A DNA stretch of 64,000 bases. It comes from Romanomermis culicivorax (taxonomy: Eukaryota; Nematoda; Enoplea; Mermithida; Mermithidae). The position numbers were made by a program, and so were the translations under genes. Positions 12,801 to 23,489 of this stretch are shown here, in pieces. Location: the NCBI GenBank assembly GCA_963922205.1, contig CAWUHX010000350.1, positions 186,001 to 250,000 on the forward strand, written 5' to 3'. Below the pieces are notes generated by a model that worked only from the letters and a program-made list of their open reading frames with translations, was not told the origin of the DNA and made no database searches. Position 1 is the first letter of the stretch. The number at the start of each line of letters is the position of its first letter.

Positions 12801-13045
12801 CAAAATGGTGGGTTAGTTTTGACTCCAGCTATCTGATACATCAGTATTCACCATAAAAACCAAAGATGCTGTCAAGCAAACCCCAAGCCACTTGATGTCA
12901 CATAGTACTTAGGAGGCGGAGCAATCATATCAAAGTAGGCGTAGCGTAATATTGATTGCTAAATACAATTAATTCTGATTGGTTGGAAGTTTTTATTTTT
13001 TAAATCTGCAAATGTGCAATTCTAATTTTAAACATGTTTTTCAAG

Positions 13046-15236
13046 TTATGACAAAAAAATTAAGTGACGCATCTCCTCCTATATCATACATAATTCAAAA
13101 GGTTTTTCGTTTATTTTATGCGTTTGTGGATCACCACCCCAATGCCAAAATCACGGAGTCGTTGATTCGAGAGGGTGCACCAAATGCATTTGCCCGGAAG
13201 GCTTTTCAGGGCCATTGTGCGACAAGCTCACACGATCAAATGGTCGAACATGTAATCGATAAACAGTGTTATTTTATGCTGAATTGCTTAAACGCAACTT
13301 TTGTAGCTGCGTGGTGTAAATCAAATACTCAAACCGTAAATGACGAAAAGCAAGTGATTTCATTCGGCACTGCAGATTTAAGTCTGCAATCATATTCACC
13401 ACCGCAAGATTGTACATGGTTGTTCACGGTGAGCTATATATATTTTATAGCAATCATATACATGTAATTTGATTTGTTTAATTAATTTAATTTGAATCAT
13501 TCAATTCAATTTTTTCATGTGATTTAATTCATCCAATACATGTAACTTAATTTCCATAATTTAATTCATGTAATGGATGTAATTTAATTTGCATAATTGA
13601 TGTAATTTGATTAATGTAACTTATATAAACTAATTCTTATAATTTACTACACATAGTTTTACTCATGTGATGCAATTCATGTAATCGAATTAAAGTGATT
13701 TAATTCATGTAATTATTTATGTGATTCAATTTACTTAATTCATATAATTTTATTCATATCATTCATGTAATCTAATTCATATCATTTATGTAATTTGATT
13801 CATATAATTTATGTAATTTAATTCACTCAATTTGATCTATTTAATTCAAGTAATTCATTAAATTTGATTCCTGCAATTAATCTAATTCCTGAAATTTCGT
13901 TTGTGTAATTCATACAATTCAATGCATGTAATTCATGCAATTTAATTTACATAACTCATCTAACTAAGGTATTTTAATCCATGTAATTCATACAATTTAA
14001 TTCCCATAATTTTAATTCATGTCATTTATGCCATTTAATTCATGGCATATAATTCATGTGATTTGTTTCATTCAGTTCATGTCATTTGATTCACATAATT
14101 CATGCAATTTAATTTATTCAATTTATTTAATTGATGTAATATAATTCATGACATTCATTTAATTTAATTCATGTCATTCATGTAATTTAATTCATGCCAT
14201 TTTAATTCATTCCATTTATGTAATTTGATTCATGTCATTAATATAATTTAATTCACGCAATCCATTTAATTCAATTTGTGTAATTCCTGGAATTCTTGTA
14301 ATTTTATTCATGTCATTTATTAAATTCATGTAATTCAATTCTTGTAATTTAATTCATGTAATTCATTCAGTTTAACTCATTTAAGTCATACGATTTAGTT
14401 CATGTAATTTATTTAATTTAACCCATCCAATTCATAGAATATGATTCATGTCATTCATGTAATTTAATCCATGCAATCCATATAATTTGATTCACGTAAT
14501 TTGTGGAATTCATGTAATTTAATTCACACTATTCATTTAATTCAATTCATGTAATTTCTGGAATTCATCTAATTTGATTCATGTCAATCATTCAATTCAA
14601 TTCATCCAATTGATGTTATTTAATTCATGTAATTTATTCAGTTTAATGCATTTAAGTTATATGATTTAGTTCAAGCAATTTGATTTATGTAATTCATTCA
14701 ATTTAACTCATCTAATTCATGTAATTTAATTCATTCAATTCAATTCATCAAATTTATGGAATTTGATTCATGTAATTCAGGTAATTTATTTCATGTAATT
14801 TATCATATAACTCATTTAAATCAATCAATTTAATTATGTAATATGATTTATGTACTTCATCTAATCATGTAATTAATGTATTATTTGCAAACAGGCACCA
14901 CCAGGACGAAAAATCAGATTCCAATTCACGGGCAATGCTTTCGGCTATAATTGTACCCGAGAATGTATTTGTCGTGATTACTTGGAAATACGAGACACTG
15001 TCCAAGATATGTCAATCAAAGGCTACAGGTTCGCAATAGTCTAGATTTTATTTGTTAGCGCCTTTCGTCAATTTTTTATATGTTACAGATTTTGCTGCAC
15101 CCTACTAACCAAGCGAACCATTATTTCAAAGTCCAACAAATTGTTGGTCATATCGCACATACATAGTTCAGGCAGTCGGGGTTTTCAAGGGCTGATATAT
15201 TTGGCTGCCGAGAATGCTGCGAGCGGACTAACATGA
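13046..15236 (+). CDS. Astacin-like protein, C-terminal part: Cys-rich segment and CUB domain
   Basis: Exons 13046-13428, 14895-15028 and 15089-15236 join in phase. They also join in phase with the exon ending at 12083, so this is the 3' half of the astacin-like gene. The first exon has GHCATSSHDQ and QCYFMLNCLNATFVAAWC, a spacing reminiscent of ShKT domains but with Cys missing. QDCTWLFT then APPGRKIRFQF, CRDYLEIRDT, RFCC and SNKLLVISHIHSSGSRGFQG form a recognisable CUB domain, an extracellular beta-sandwich used for protein binding. The stop is TGA 15234. Nematode astacins commonly end in such modules. This half has no frameshift, so it could still be expressed even if the protease part is dead. 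Confidence 0.68.
13445..14885. repeat. A+T minisatellite filling an intron
   Basis: About 1.4 kb of degenerate units of 13-16 bases such as TTCATGTAATTTAATT occupies almost the whole intron between 13428 and 14895. The array starts about 15 bases after the donor and stops just before the acceptor TTTGCAAACAG. Confidence 0.88.
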
Positions 15237-15409
15237 TTTGTCCATGTATACTATCAACATTGCATATTGAAAAAGATATAAAAATCAATTATTCAAACTC
15301 TTATACTTTAAAAGATCCTGGCATTTTTTCATGCTTTGTCATTTTTGTAGTTTATTCTCAAGTTCCCAGGTTTTAGAACAACTTGAAATGTCGGATGCAT
15401 GACTTACTG

Positions 15410-16150
15410 TTACCCAAGATTTTCAAAATATGCTACGTGATACATCTCTGATGATTGCTGGGCTGCATGTAACCTCGCCTGCCTTTGGAACAACTATTCA
15501 TGTGCCACCGGGTTCTCATCACTTCTCATTATGTGTCCATACTACCCTAACCTTCCTTATGGCATCTTTTCCATAATGGGTGCCACACCGGTGCCCCTTC
15601 AAACGTCATCCTTGAGAACATGGTCAAACCTTGTTAAGCCATGGGATTATCCTAGCATCTTCATTTTCATAACGTGGAGTGTCTGTTCATGCTTGGAGCT
15701 TGCTGGCCAACATTCCAACCCGGGCGGACCACAGTTTTGTAGACTTTAGCCTTCAGTCCGATCGGCATCCGATGGTCACATGGAATGCCAGTGACTTGGG
15801 GCCACTTCATCCAGGCGACATTCATGCAGGCCCTTGCATCTGGGAGCATGTCACCATCACTGCTAATGATAGAGCCAAGGTAGGTAGATTGTGTCGTTTT
15901 CTTTAAGTCTTCTCCACTAATGTTGATGGTTCCATCAGTTTGCAGGCCACATTCCATATAGTCAGTCTTCTTGATGTTAAGCCTAAATCCATTCTCATCC
16001 AATCCATTGTTCCATTGCTGGGTGAGACACAGGCTGTGCAGGGCTGCAATCTCAGTCTTACTTTGCCGTCCACCCAGGTATGCCCAAGCAAGCAACAAGT
16101 ACACCCTGGGCCTATTGGCCACCTGAGTGTGCCCCAGCTTGCCCAACTCA
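15410..16150 (-). pseudogene. RTE-type LINE, reverse transcriptase 3' end remnant
   Basis: The minus strand encodes NIKKTDYMECGLQTDGTINI, GEDLKKTTQSTYLGSIISS and KVYKTVVRP. These are the C-terminal blocks of RTE/BovB-like non-LTR reverse transcriptases. In another frame it continues as LECWPASSKHEQTLHVMKM and GRLG-YGHIMRSDENPVA, the usual end of such ORFs. The frameshift, stops and missing N-terminal two thirds mark a dead, 5'-truncated insertion. Confidence 0.8.
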
Positions 16151-16720
16151 ACTAGGGTGCATAATTATAGCATAGCCCTCAAACCAAAAAACCAATAATA
16201 AAAAACATGTGAAACAGTGGCATCACAAATCCATGTAAATTTGTTCTTTTCTTCTTGCCACTTTTTGCTACATACACTACCAGGCGAAACTAACCCTCTC
16301 GTCTGGAACGCGTCTTTTTCGGCAGCACGAAGAATACTTTCATCTTTCTTAGTAATTGACATTCATGCAATAACTGTGAATCATAGTTTTTTCATAATGT
16401 GTAGTGGATATGCACTTTGTTTTGACCTACAGCATGACAACAGTTGACCTTTCCTTTATATCTGGTAAATAATGTGTGCTTTCTATAGGGAGGTAAGAAG
16501 GAAGCCTCAGCAAAATTCTTTGGCTTTGTGTGACACAAGCACATGGCCTGTCAATTTTATTGTCGGTATGGTGTGCTTTTCGCGTCCGGGATGCGTTCCG
16601 GACGCGTCCAGCATGGACAGTTAGTTTCGCCTGGTAGTGTATGTCCCCTATGCACCAACACCATAAGTTGAACACATGCACCTACAGTAACCCTGACAGA
16701 CTCTAACAAACAGAGTCGGC
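16150..16720 (-). repeat. Dispersed repeat B split by a MITE
   Basis: 16150-16272 matches 35640-35740 and 16642-16720 matches 35745-35790, both in reverse orientation. The MITE at 16273-16641 lies between them, so it jumped into a pre-existing repeat B. Confidence 0.7.
16273..16641. mobile_element. Tc1/mariner-type MITE, copy 1
   Basis: The element is bounded by TA then CACTACCAGGCGAAACTAAC at the left and its perfect inverted copy at the right. TA on both sides suits a TA target duplication. It is 369 bases including the TAs, with no transposase ORF. It disrupts repeat B. Confidence 0.85.
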
Positions 16721-16756
16721 ATCCCTTTTAAGGCCCTGTTCCCTGTGCTCCCACAG

Positions 16757-17088
16757 TACACTACCAGGGGAAACTAACCCTCAAAAATTTGCATCTGGGA
16801 CACGTCCAGGTCGCGTCCGGAACACGTCTTTTTCAGCAGCACAAAGAAAACTTTCATCTTTCTTAGTAATTGACATTCATGCAACAACTGTCAATCATAG
16901 TTCTTTCATAATGTGTAGTGGATATACACTTTGTTTTGACCTACAGTATGACAACAGTTGACCTTTCGTTTATATCTGGTAAATAATGTGTGCTTTGTAT
17001 AGGGAGGTAAGAAGGAAGCCTCAGCAAAATTCTTTGGACGCTTTCTGGACGCGACCGGCATGGATGGTTAGTTTCGCCTGGTAGTGTA
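16757..17088. mobile_element. Tc1/mariner-type MITE, copy 2
   Basis: Same termini as copy 1 with one mismatch in the left repeat (GGGG for GGCG). The interior shares long blocks with copy 1, including CTTTCTTAGTAATTGACATT and GTGTAGTGGATAT. It lies only 115 bases from copy 1 in the same orientation. Confidence 0.85.
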
Positions 17089-17560
17089 GTGTACACCCAC
17101 TGGCCTCTTCTCTACTGAAAAGGTCAGCACAAACCATACCTGTAAGATTTCAAACCAGTTGGTGGGGTAAACCAAAAATTTGGGGTTAGGGTTCGGAAAT
17201 TTCCATAATTTTGGGGAGGGGGGCCGAAAACACCCAAAAAAGTCCAAAAAATTTCGATAATTCTCCCGAAAAGAACCCATTTTTTCCAGTTTGGGGTGGT
17301 TGGCGGTAGGGTATATGGTTGACCAAGTTGGCGGTGGGATCCCAATGTTTGGCTATAAGGTTTGACCAAGTTGGGGTACGGTTTCCCTCCACCCCTCCCC
17401 CCCAATTACAGGTATGGCATAAACTATTTTTGGCCTCTAATTCCTTCTGCGTCTTGCCCTGAGAAGCGCTTGGACATTTACTGTAGATACCTGCTTCTAC
17501 TGTACTCTGGAGTGGCCAACACACTGACTTCTGCTGATATAAATATCGAGTCTGCTGTTG
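17089..17560. other. Non-coding, with sequence weakly like repeat G at 17130-17410
   Basis: The interval contains AATTTTGGGGAGGGGGGCC and a C-rich end before CAATTACAGGTATG. This recalls repeat G in reverse, but the match is weak. No exon is supported. Confidence 0.35.
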
Positions 17561-17576
17561 TATTTCCATACTTCAG

Positions 17577-17843
17577 AGTTGCAGGCCCACAAGTCTTCCA
17601 TTCTCTTGTCTCACCATACCCATTCCATACTGTTTTGGGTTTTACCTGCTGGTATTCTCAGACGCGACTAAGGTTCCAGTGCTCCTCGGGTCCAAAAATT
17701 TCCTTTCACGATGGTTGCTATTTAACAACTCATCTGCTACTGAACAAACAGCCTTCAATGTCAATACTGGACGTATAAACAATACCAGAAATGGGGTAAA
17801 ATCTCATTCCACAGTAAATATTATGATTGGAGTCGCTGATTAA
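17577..17843 (+). CDS. Unidentified gene, probable last exon
   Basis: A pyrimidine-rich acceptor (TATTTCCATACTTCAG) precedes an open frame to TAA at 17841-17843. The frame contains IPIPYCFGFYLLVFSDATKV, NFLSRWLLFNNSSATEQTAF and NVNTGRINNTRNG. The canonical poly(A) signal AATAAA at 17843-17848 overlaps the stop codon. The composition looks like protein, with several N-glycosylation sequons, but no family was recognised and upstream exons were not located. The next gene starts only about 120 bases downstream. Confidence 0.42.
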   Translation, partial: SCRPTSLPFSCLTIPIPYCFGFYLLVFSDATKVPVLLGSKNFLSRWLLFNNSSATEQTAFNVNTGRINNTRNGVKSHSTVNIMIGVAD

Positions 17844-17848
17844 ATAAA
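17843..17848 (+). terminator. Poly(A) signal AATAAA
   Basis: Canonical hexamer overlapping the stop codon of the unidentified last exon. Confidence 0.5.
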
Positions 17849-17965
17849 AAGCTCATAAAATCCCTTACAAGGACCCAATGTTATCGCACGACTTATTTCC
17901 AGTTGCATATAAAACTCGACATATTCCCCGAAAAAGCTTCCATACCACTATTACGTTATTGTACG

Positions 17966-20903
17966 ATGATTTCAATTGCGAATGTACAGATGGTTTTGGT
18001 TTCAATAACAATCTTTTCAGCCATAAGTCTATCCGAAGATTTACCAAGTATGTTTGAATGTGACCAGGGCCGTAACCAGGATTTTCCCAAGGGGTGGGTA
18101 ATGACCAGACCATATAAAATGTGCCTAAACTAAAAAAGTGAGGGCGCGCAGCGCCCGAGCTTCGGGCTGGGGGGTTTGGGGTGGCGCGCCTAAGCGCCCC
18201 CCAACGGGGTCTGGGGCGGAGCCCCAGAAACTTTGAAAAATACGCGTTTTATATGCTGAAGAAACATTAAAAATTAATGTTTTTGGACCACGTTTTTGTT
18301 ATAATTTGCTGAAAAATGTGGCATAATCCAGCTTAAAACTACAATTATCTCATATTGAAACATTTCCACAAGAATATTTACATTTCAGTAAATCTAACGC
18401 AAAATTAAACCGAGATATTCAACATCCAAATATACATTTGTCTTATTTAAACACCTCCATTCAATTCAATAACGCTTATTGTCAAAATTTATTCTCACTC
18501 ATTCTACGCAACTAAATGATGAACTCTAAACGACGATTTTGCTGCTTAGCAAACAAATCTATAACTTCTTCAACATCCAGGTTCACGTTTCCATTTATGT
18601 ACAATTGCGCTAAGCCGTTCAAGCGATCTTCACCCATTGACGCTCGCAAGTAATTTTTCAGGTAGCGCAAGTTTGAAAACGATCGTTCGGATGTGGCCGT
18701 AGTTACAGGTAGTGTAACTAGAATCTAAAAATTGTCGATGATTCAAAGTTTCGAAAATCAAAACTCATTTACTTATATTTCAAATTTTTGTCCACTCCAT
18801 TTGCCGGTAATTTGGATAAATCGTACGACTCGTCAAAGACTTGAGGGACCCAATCAGACGTTTCAACATCGACTGTATCAACTGTGCTGGTTTCGTCGTT
18901 ATCAACTGCGTTGATTTCATCGTTCTCATCCGTTTCTGCTACGCTCGAATCGTTATTTTCAACCGGACAATTATCGACACGATTTTTTTTTTAAAATACA
19001 TCTAGACTAGTTTGATTTCGCTTCAGACTAGAATGATTGCGCTTCATTCTGAATTGAATACACTTTAAAAACTGTTAGGAAAATGAGTGGTGAACAATAT
19101 TATTAAATAAAATAGTGATTCTATACACTATTGTTAACACACAAAACAATTGACAAAATTGAAAAATTTATTCAATCGCCAAGGGGTGGGTAATTACCCT
19201 CCCTACCACCCCCTTAAATACGGTCTTGAATGTGACGTGCTTGAATAGTGTTCATGAAACAAAAAAAAACTGGGCGGCAAGACAGGCAAAAAATTTTATA
19301 TCCCGAATGCCTGGAAAAGTCTTGGAATTCCAATTAGGTTACGGAGTGGTGAGATCTTGGCCAACTGGTCACCATCTCCGACTACTGGTCTCAAGAGGCA
19401 GGATCGATTGCAGGTGTAACCAGAAATTGAATTTCTCGAATCTGGCATAGGCAGACATAGCCTTCCATCTTTGCAGGATTGGTAAATTGTATAGGCCTGC
19501 TCGGAACACTGCTTGTCAGGGTCTACTCAGCCTGATTCTACCTTGGTGGTGAGGTGCAGAGAATGACGAGGTGGGCCTATTCCACATGTGAGGTACATAG
19601 TGAAATTTTTTCTGCTTGTCACACAATTGCTAGCCTGCCTACACAAAGTGAGAAAAGCACTCAAAGAATATGCGCAGGATCTAATAAGCTACTCGGCTAT
19701 TGCACCTAATCAGGCCAAAACCTTTGGTAGAAATAGACTGCAACACTTTGGGTGGTCATGATCTGAGATCAGCTGCATTCGTTTTAGCTAACTGCAGGTG
19801 ATGGGATGATTCTCTGAGCTCAGGTAACTTTGGACAAACGGGTAATACAAAGAGGTCAGGCCGACAATTGAGTTGCAAATGTAGACTAGCACTCCAGAAA
19901 TCTGGGTCTTGAATTTGGAAAATAGGGTGTAGCCAGGAGTTGGACAACCTGGGTTACAAGCATTGGAGGCAGATTTCCTCACCACTAGACCATGACACCA
20001 TGTGGTGTAACCAGATTAAAGTGCTGCCTTTTAGCTACGATTCTTAGCATAAAACTCCAATGCTTGGTGGTCCTGAACCTACAACACAGGCGAAGACTCA
20101 TGCTTGGGCTCAGGCTCAGGCTTATCAAAACATTTGAAAAATAGGGCCTAGCCAGGAGTAGAACAACGTGGGTTGCAAGCATTCCGGGCTGATGTCCTGA
20201 CCACTAGGCCACCACACAGCGAGGTGAACCCAGATTAAGGTGCTCCCCTAAGCTATGATTTTTAGCATACAACTCCAATGCTTGATGGTCGTGAACCTAC
20301 AACCTTTGGCAAGTAGGAGCCTAGCTGCTGCTTTGAACTGGAAATCAGTATTGCATCTAAACACCAGAATGATAAATGGTGTGAACAAAATGGGAATTTT
20401 TACCATCAAATAATGGTCGAACTATTGAATCAAAAAGTCTAACCTTTAGAAATAAGCGCCAACTTTTGGTGTTGCTTCTAACCTATTACAGTTATCTTAC
20501 AGAAATGTTCACTATTCGTGGTGTATTGACGTGCAGCGATGGCAAAACATTCCCAGCTGTTTACAATGGGGTACGTGTACAACAATATATCAGATCTAAG
20601 GGTGAGCGTTCAACATTGTAAATGATTAAAAAAACATTTACTATACAGCTTTTTCAAGATGCCGTTGGTTTATCTGAAGAATATCCATTTGAAGACTTGA
20701 TCACTGTCTCTCAAGGAGGACAATTTATCATTGATGTGCCTGTTTATATGCCAGTGGGTGATGAGGAAATAATAGAGCATGCTATTGAATTTGAAGATAA
20801 CAGAATGTTTTGCGGTGAAGGGTACTTGCAGCATACCAAAGTCCTGATCAAGCACCAGAAGCATCAAGATGTTGGCGAAGTGGAATTGAAGATTGACGAT
20901 TAG
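17966..20903 (+). CDS. Transthyretin-like (TTL) secreted protein
   Basis: Three exons splice in phase: 17966-18047, 20503-20570 and 20649-20903 (134 codons plus stop). Exon 1 is a signal peptide (MISIANVQMVLVSITIFSA) ending at donor GTATGT. Exon 2 begins after TTACAG and encodes MFTIRGVLTCSDGKTFPAVY, the typical first strand of nematode TTL proteins. Exon 3 carries EEYPFEDLITVSQGGQFIID and ends VELKIDD. The length agrees with this small extracellular family, whose best studied member bridges apoptotic cells and engulfing receptors; most have no known partner. A hAT element sits 10 bases inside intron 1. AATAAA at 21039-21044 follows the stop by about 135 bases. The reading frame is intact and the gene is likely functional. 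Confidence 0.8.
18065..19228 (-). mobile_element. hAT element, internally deleted, in TTL intron 1
   Basis: The ends are CAGGGCCGTA and, inverted, CAAGACCGTA. The 8-base target duplication AATGTGAC flanks it perfectly (18057-18064 and 19229-19236). At 1164 bases it is too short for a full transposase but keeps the C-terminal part on the minus strand. Insertion lies just after the GTATGT donor, so splicing of the host intron was probably spared. Confidence 0.88.
18512..18985 (-). pseudogene. hAT transposase C-terminal remnant (dimerisation domain)
   Basis: On the minus strand, after an acceptor at 18725-18726, the frame reads VTTATSERSFSNLRYLKN, ASMGEDRLNGLAQLYING and EEVIDLFAKQQNRRL to a stop at 18512. 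This is the conserved hAT family dimerisation region. The preceding exon (about 18745-18985) is very acidic (ENNDSSVAETDENDE) and is joined through a GTAAAT donor. The BED finger and catalytic core are missing, so the element could only be mobilised in trans. Confidence 0.75.
19237..20490. other. Rest of TTL intron 1 with two SINE F copies
   Basis: 19910-20000 and 20130-20240, read on the minus strand, contain GTGTCATGGTCTAGTGGTGA and TGGCCTAGTGGTCAGGACAT, tRNA-like box A regions. Both are followed by AATGCTTG, then AACCCAGGTT or AACCCACGTT. A related + strand copy is at 28205-28300. These are tRNA-derived SINE fragments. The rest holds no recognisable gene. Confidence 0.55.
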
Positions 20904-21038
20904 GGCGACGAGTTGTAAATCAATTTGAACGCAGTTTTAATCAAGTTACTCTGTTCAGTAGTGATTTTTGCAAATCAGCATTTTATTCTCGGTTAGTACA
21001 GTGGTTTTTGTCGTTTTTCTTTTTGCGGATTATTAGTC

Positions 21039-21044
21039 AATAAA
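21039..21044 (+). terminator. Poly(A) signal of the TTL gene
   Basis: AATAAA about 135 bases after the TTL stop codon, followed by a T-rich region. Confidence 0.65.
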
Positions 21045-21358
21045 TGTTCACTGTTCAGTCTTATTATTGCATCACTCAGTGTCTGACGGAGGTACGGAAT
21101 TTAGTGCCATATTTGAGGTTCATGTGGTTTTCCTGTTCTTGAAGGAGTCTGGACTCAAACTTTCTGAACTGTAGGCCAAGCTGTGATAAGACAGGTATAC
21201 GCGCCCATGAAAAGCACACCTTCAAGAGAAAAAAATCAAGCAGACCACGGAAGTGGAAGTACCAGGATCCAGCAATGTAGGAACAAAAAGCATTGAAATA
21301 GGGAACACATGGAATAGAACCTCTGTGAGGAGGTGCCTGAGCAGACGCAATGGCCCAC

Positions 21359-23353
21359 TGTTGTATTTTAAGATGGCCGGGGTTTTGAGAATAGAGGCAG
21401 GAATTGGTCCTTAATGCACATATTTCCAACACCCACGCTTACCCGATTAATTACGTACTTAAACCTGACAATGCTCAGCCTGCAAATTGAGAAAGCTTAG
21501 TTTCTTAATTTGTCTCCCTATTATGTGATGTAAAAGAGGGGAAAATCTTCTCCTTACTTTTGTCACATTAAACGAAATCGGGAGCCATGTCACATTAACT
21601 GAATAAATGATCAGTCAAATTGATGAGAAAAACCCATACCATATCCCGTAGGAAATACAGCCATGACACTGTGATTGACATGCTGTGACCCTGTTGGGTG
21701 GCTCACTAATATATTCGTTTCGGGAAGCTAACCCAGCTGGTACTAACACAGGAAAACCTATGGTGTACCTCGGCCTTGTCCTTGGGTTATGCTGTAGAAT
21801 AATGGACAACACGGCCGGGTCAGGGGTGCCAATCCCTAGTCCTCACTCACCGGAATGAGGGATGGTGCCATTCAGAGAATGGCATACTGTAGGGGACCCG
21901 ATTGTTAACCTAAATCCCCTTATTGGCCCTGACCTTAAGGGTCTGAGGGCTTTCTCAACTGAGGGTACTTCCGAGGGAAACTAGCTTAGGGGAGACTCCC
22001 ACAAATATACCCTCAACACTAATAACCCCTGAGAAGACTCACTAATCCTCTTCTTAACCTACTCGACGCTGGGCGACAGGTTCGGGGGTCAAACTGTGGG
22101 TCCTACGGACGGCAACGAACGGGAACGGGGATCCCGGTGATTTGGCATAGGGTAATGCGGCTGCTGATCAGCAGGCGGCGGTAACAAACATTTCCTCGGC
22201 GAGGGCGATGGGGGTTCTACAATTAACGGCGACGGGGATGGGTTCCTACGGTCGGATTACTGTAGTGGTAACGTATAAGGAAGCTGGAGGCAGAAATATG
22301 CAAATTTTATTCGATGAGCAGCCAACGCAGTTGACAATATAAAAAATATAATAAAAGTCGATGACGGCAAACGCGGATGCAAGGCTAAAAGACGAAACAC
22401 CAGTTAGGCCCAAAAAGGGTCGGAATTAGACGAAACATGCCCTTTTAATGGGCTCCATAAACTACAGTATGCCTTGAGCCGAGTTAACGCTCCTCCAAGC
22501 TAACTTCTGCAGCGGAAATCACTGCAGAAGATGCCTATGGTCACATAGACATTTTCCAGTTCACAACGTTAAGCATTGGGGCGAGTTTTCACTCTCCATG
22601 CTTAACATAGGAGCGTCACTAGTCAAAATTTCAAAATAACAGCGATGAGCTCGGAGAGCTTATCTCTAACCGAAATTCTTGACCAGCGGGCACATACCAT
22701 AGTCTACGTGTATAACAAAATAATAATTCGAAAGGGAAATGGAATGTGTGCAAAAGCAACAGAAATAAAAGATAAAAAGTACACACATAAATTGCATGTA
22801 AAAATTATAAAAACGAAATGCAAAATTGATGCAAATTCCTGTAACACAAAACGTAACGAAAAATATAATGAAAAATTGTGATGTGAATCACGTGACGTTC
22901 GACGAAATCCGTCGGCACATGACACATGTAACAATATAAAAATGAAACACAAAGTTAACGTAAGTTACAGTAAAACAAAAACGTGGTGAAAAACATAATG
23001 GAAAAACATGATGTGAATCACGTGACATTGGGCGAAATTTGTCGGCACGTGACACTTTTATCTAACATAAAATGAACACTTACGCATACAACCAATGACT
23101 AGGTGAGATTACATAAAAATTCCCTCGTGCTGGGGAAAAACTGTATATTTGCACACGGGGAGGCGAACTAATGGCGAACATATAACACACAATTAATAAA
23201 GAGTGAACCCAATGTATGCGTGCCGAATTTGCACTACAGTAAGACGCCTCTCGATGGTCCGCGTTGCTCACTCCACTTTGGACTTGTGCGCCTCTTCATA
23301 CTAACGACAAACATTGGAAAAATCTTACAAATCGGCGTAAACACACTACAACA
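21359..23353. mobile_element. Solo LTR of family A with nested repeat H
   Basis: It begins TGTTGTATTTTAAG and ends CACACTACAACA, the termini of the LTR family A that also bounds the gypsy element at 45757-46333. The 4-base target duplication CCAC is present on both sides. Its length is inflated by repeat H (about 21650-22615). A local duplication lies near 22880 and 22998, where GATGTGAATCACGTGAC occurs twice. Confidence 0.82.
21650..22615. mobile_element. Dispersed repeat H nested in an LTR
   Basis: The block shares order and wording with 63170-64000. Shared words include GTAGAATAAT/GTAGAGTAAT, then CAACACGGCCGGGTCAGGGG or CAATGCCGCCAGGTTAGGGG, GACTCAC, CTTCTGCAG and GCAGAAGATGCCTATG. Its exact ends were not resolved and no ORF of note was seen. 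Confidence 0.6.
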
Positions 23354-23489
23354 CCACCAGGTTAAATAGAACGTCTAATTAGGTAATTTTCGGCCCTGAT
23401 GACCCAGTCGTTACAGCTCTTCAAAGTTCAGGGATCAAAGCCCAGTGCCATCGATGAGGCAAGTTGAATGCTCTTTGGGTGGTGATTCA

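Noticed and set aside
20571-20640. Extension of TTL exon 2 through VRVQQYIRSK
   Set aside because: Reading on meets a stop and breaks the phase with exon 3, whereas the GTACGT donor gives an in-frame 78-base intron.
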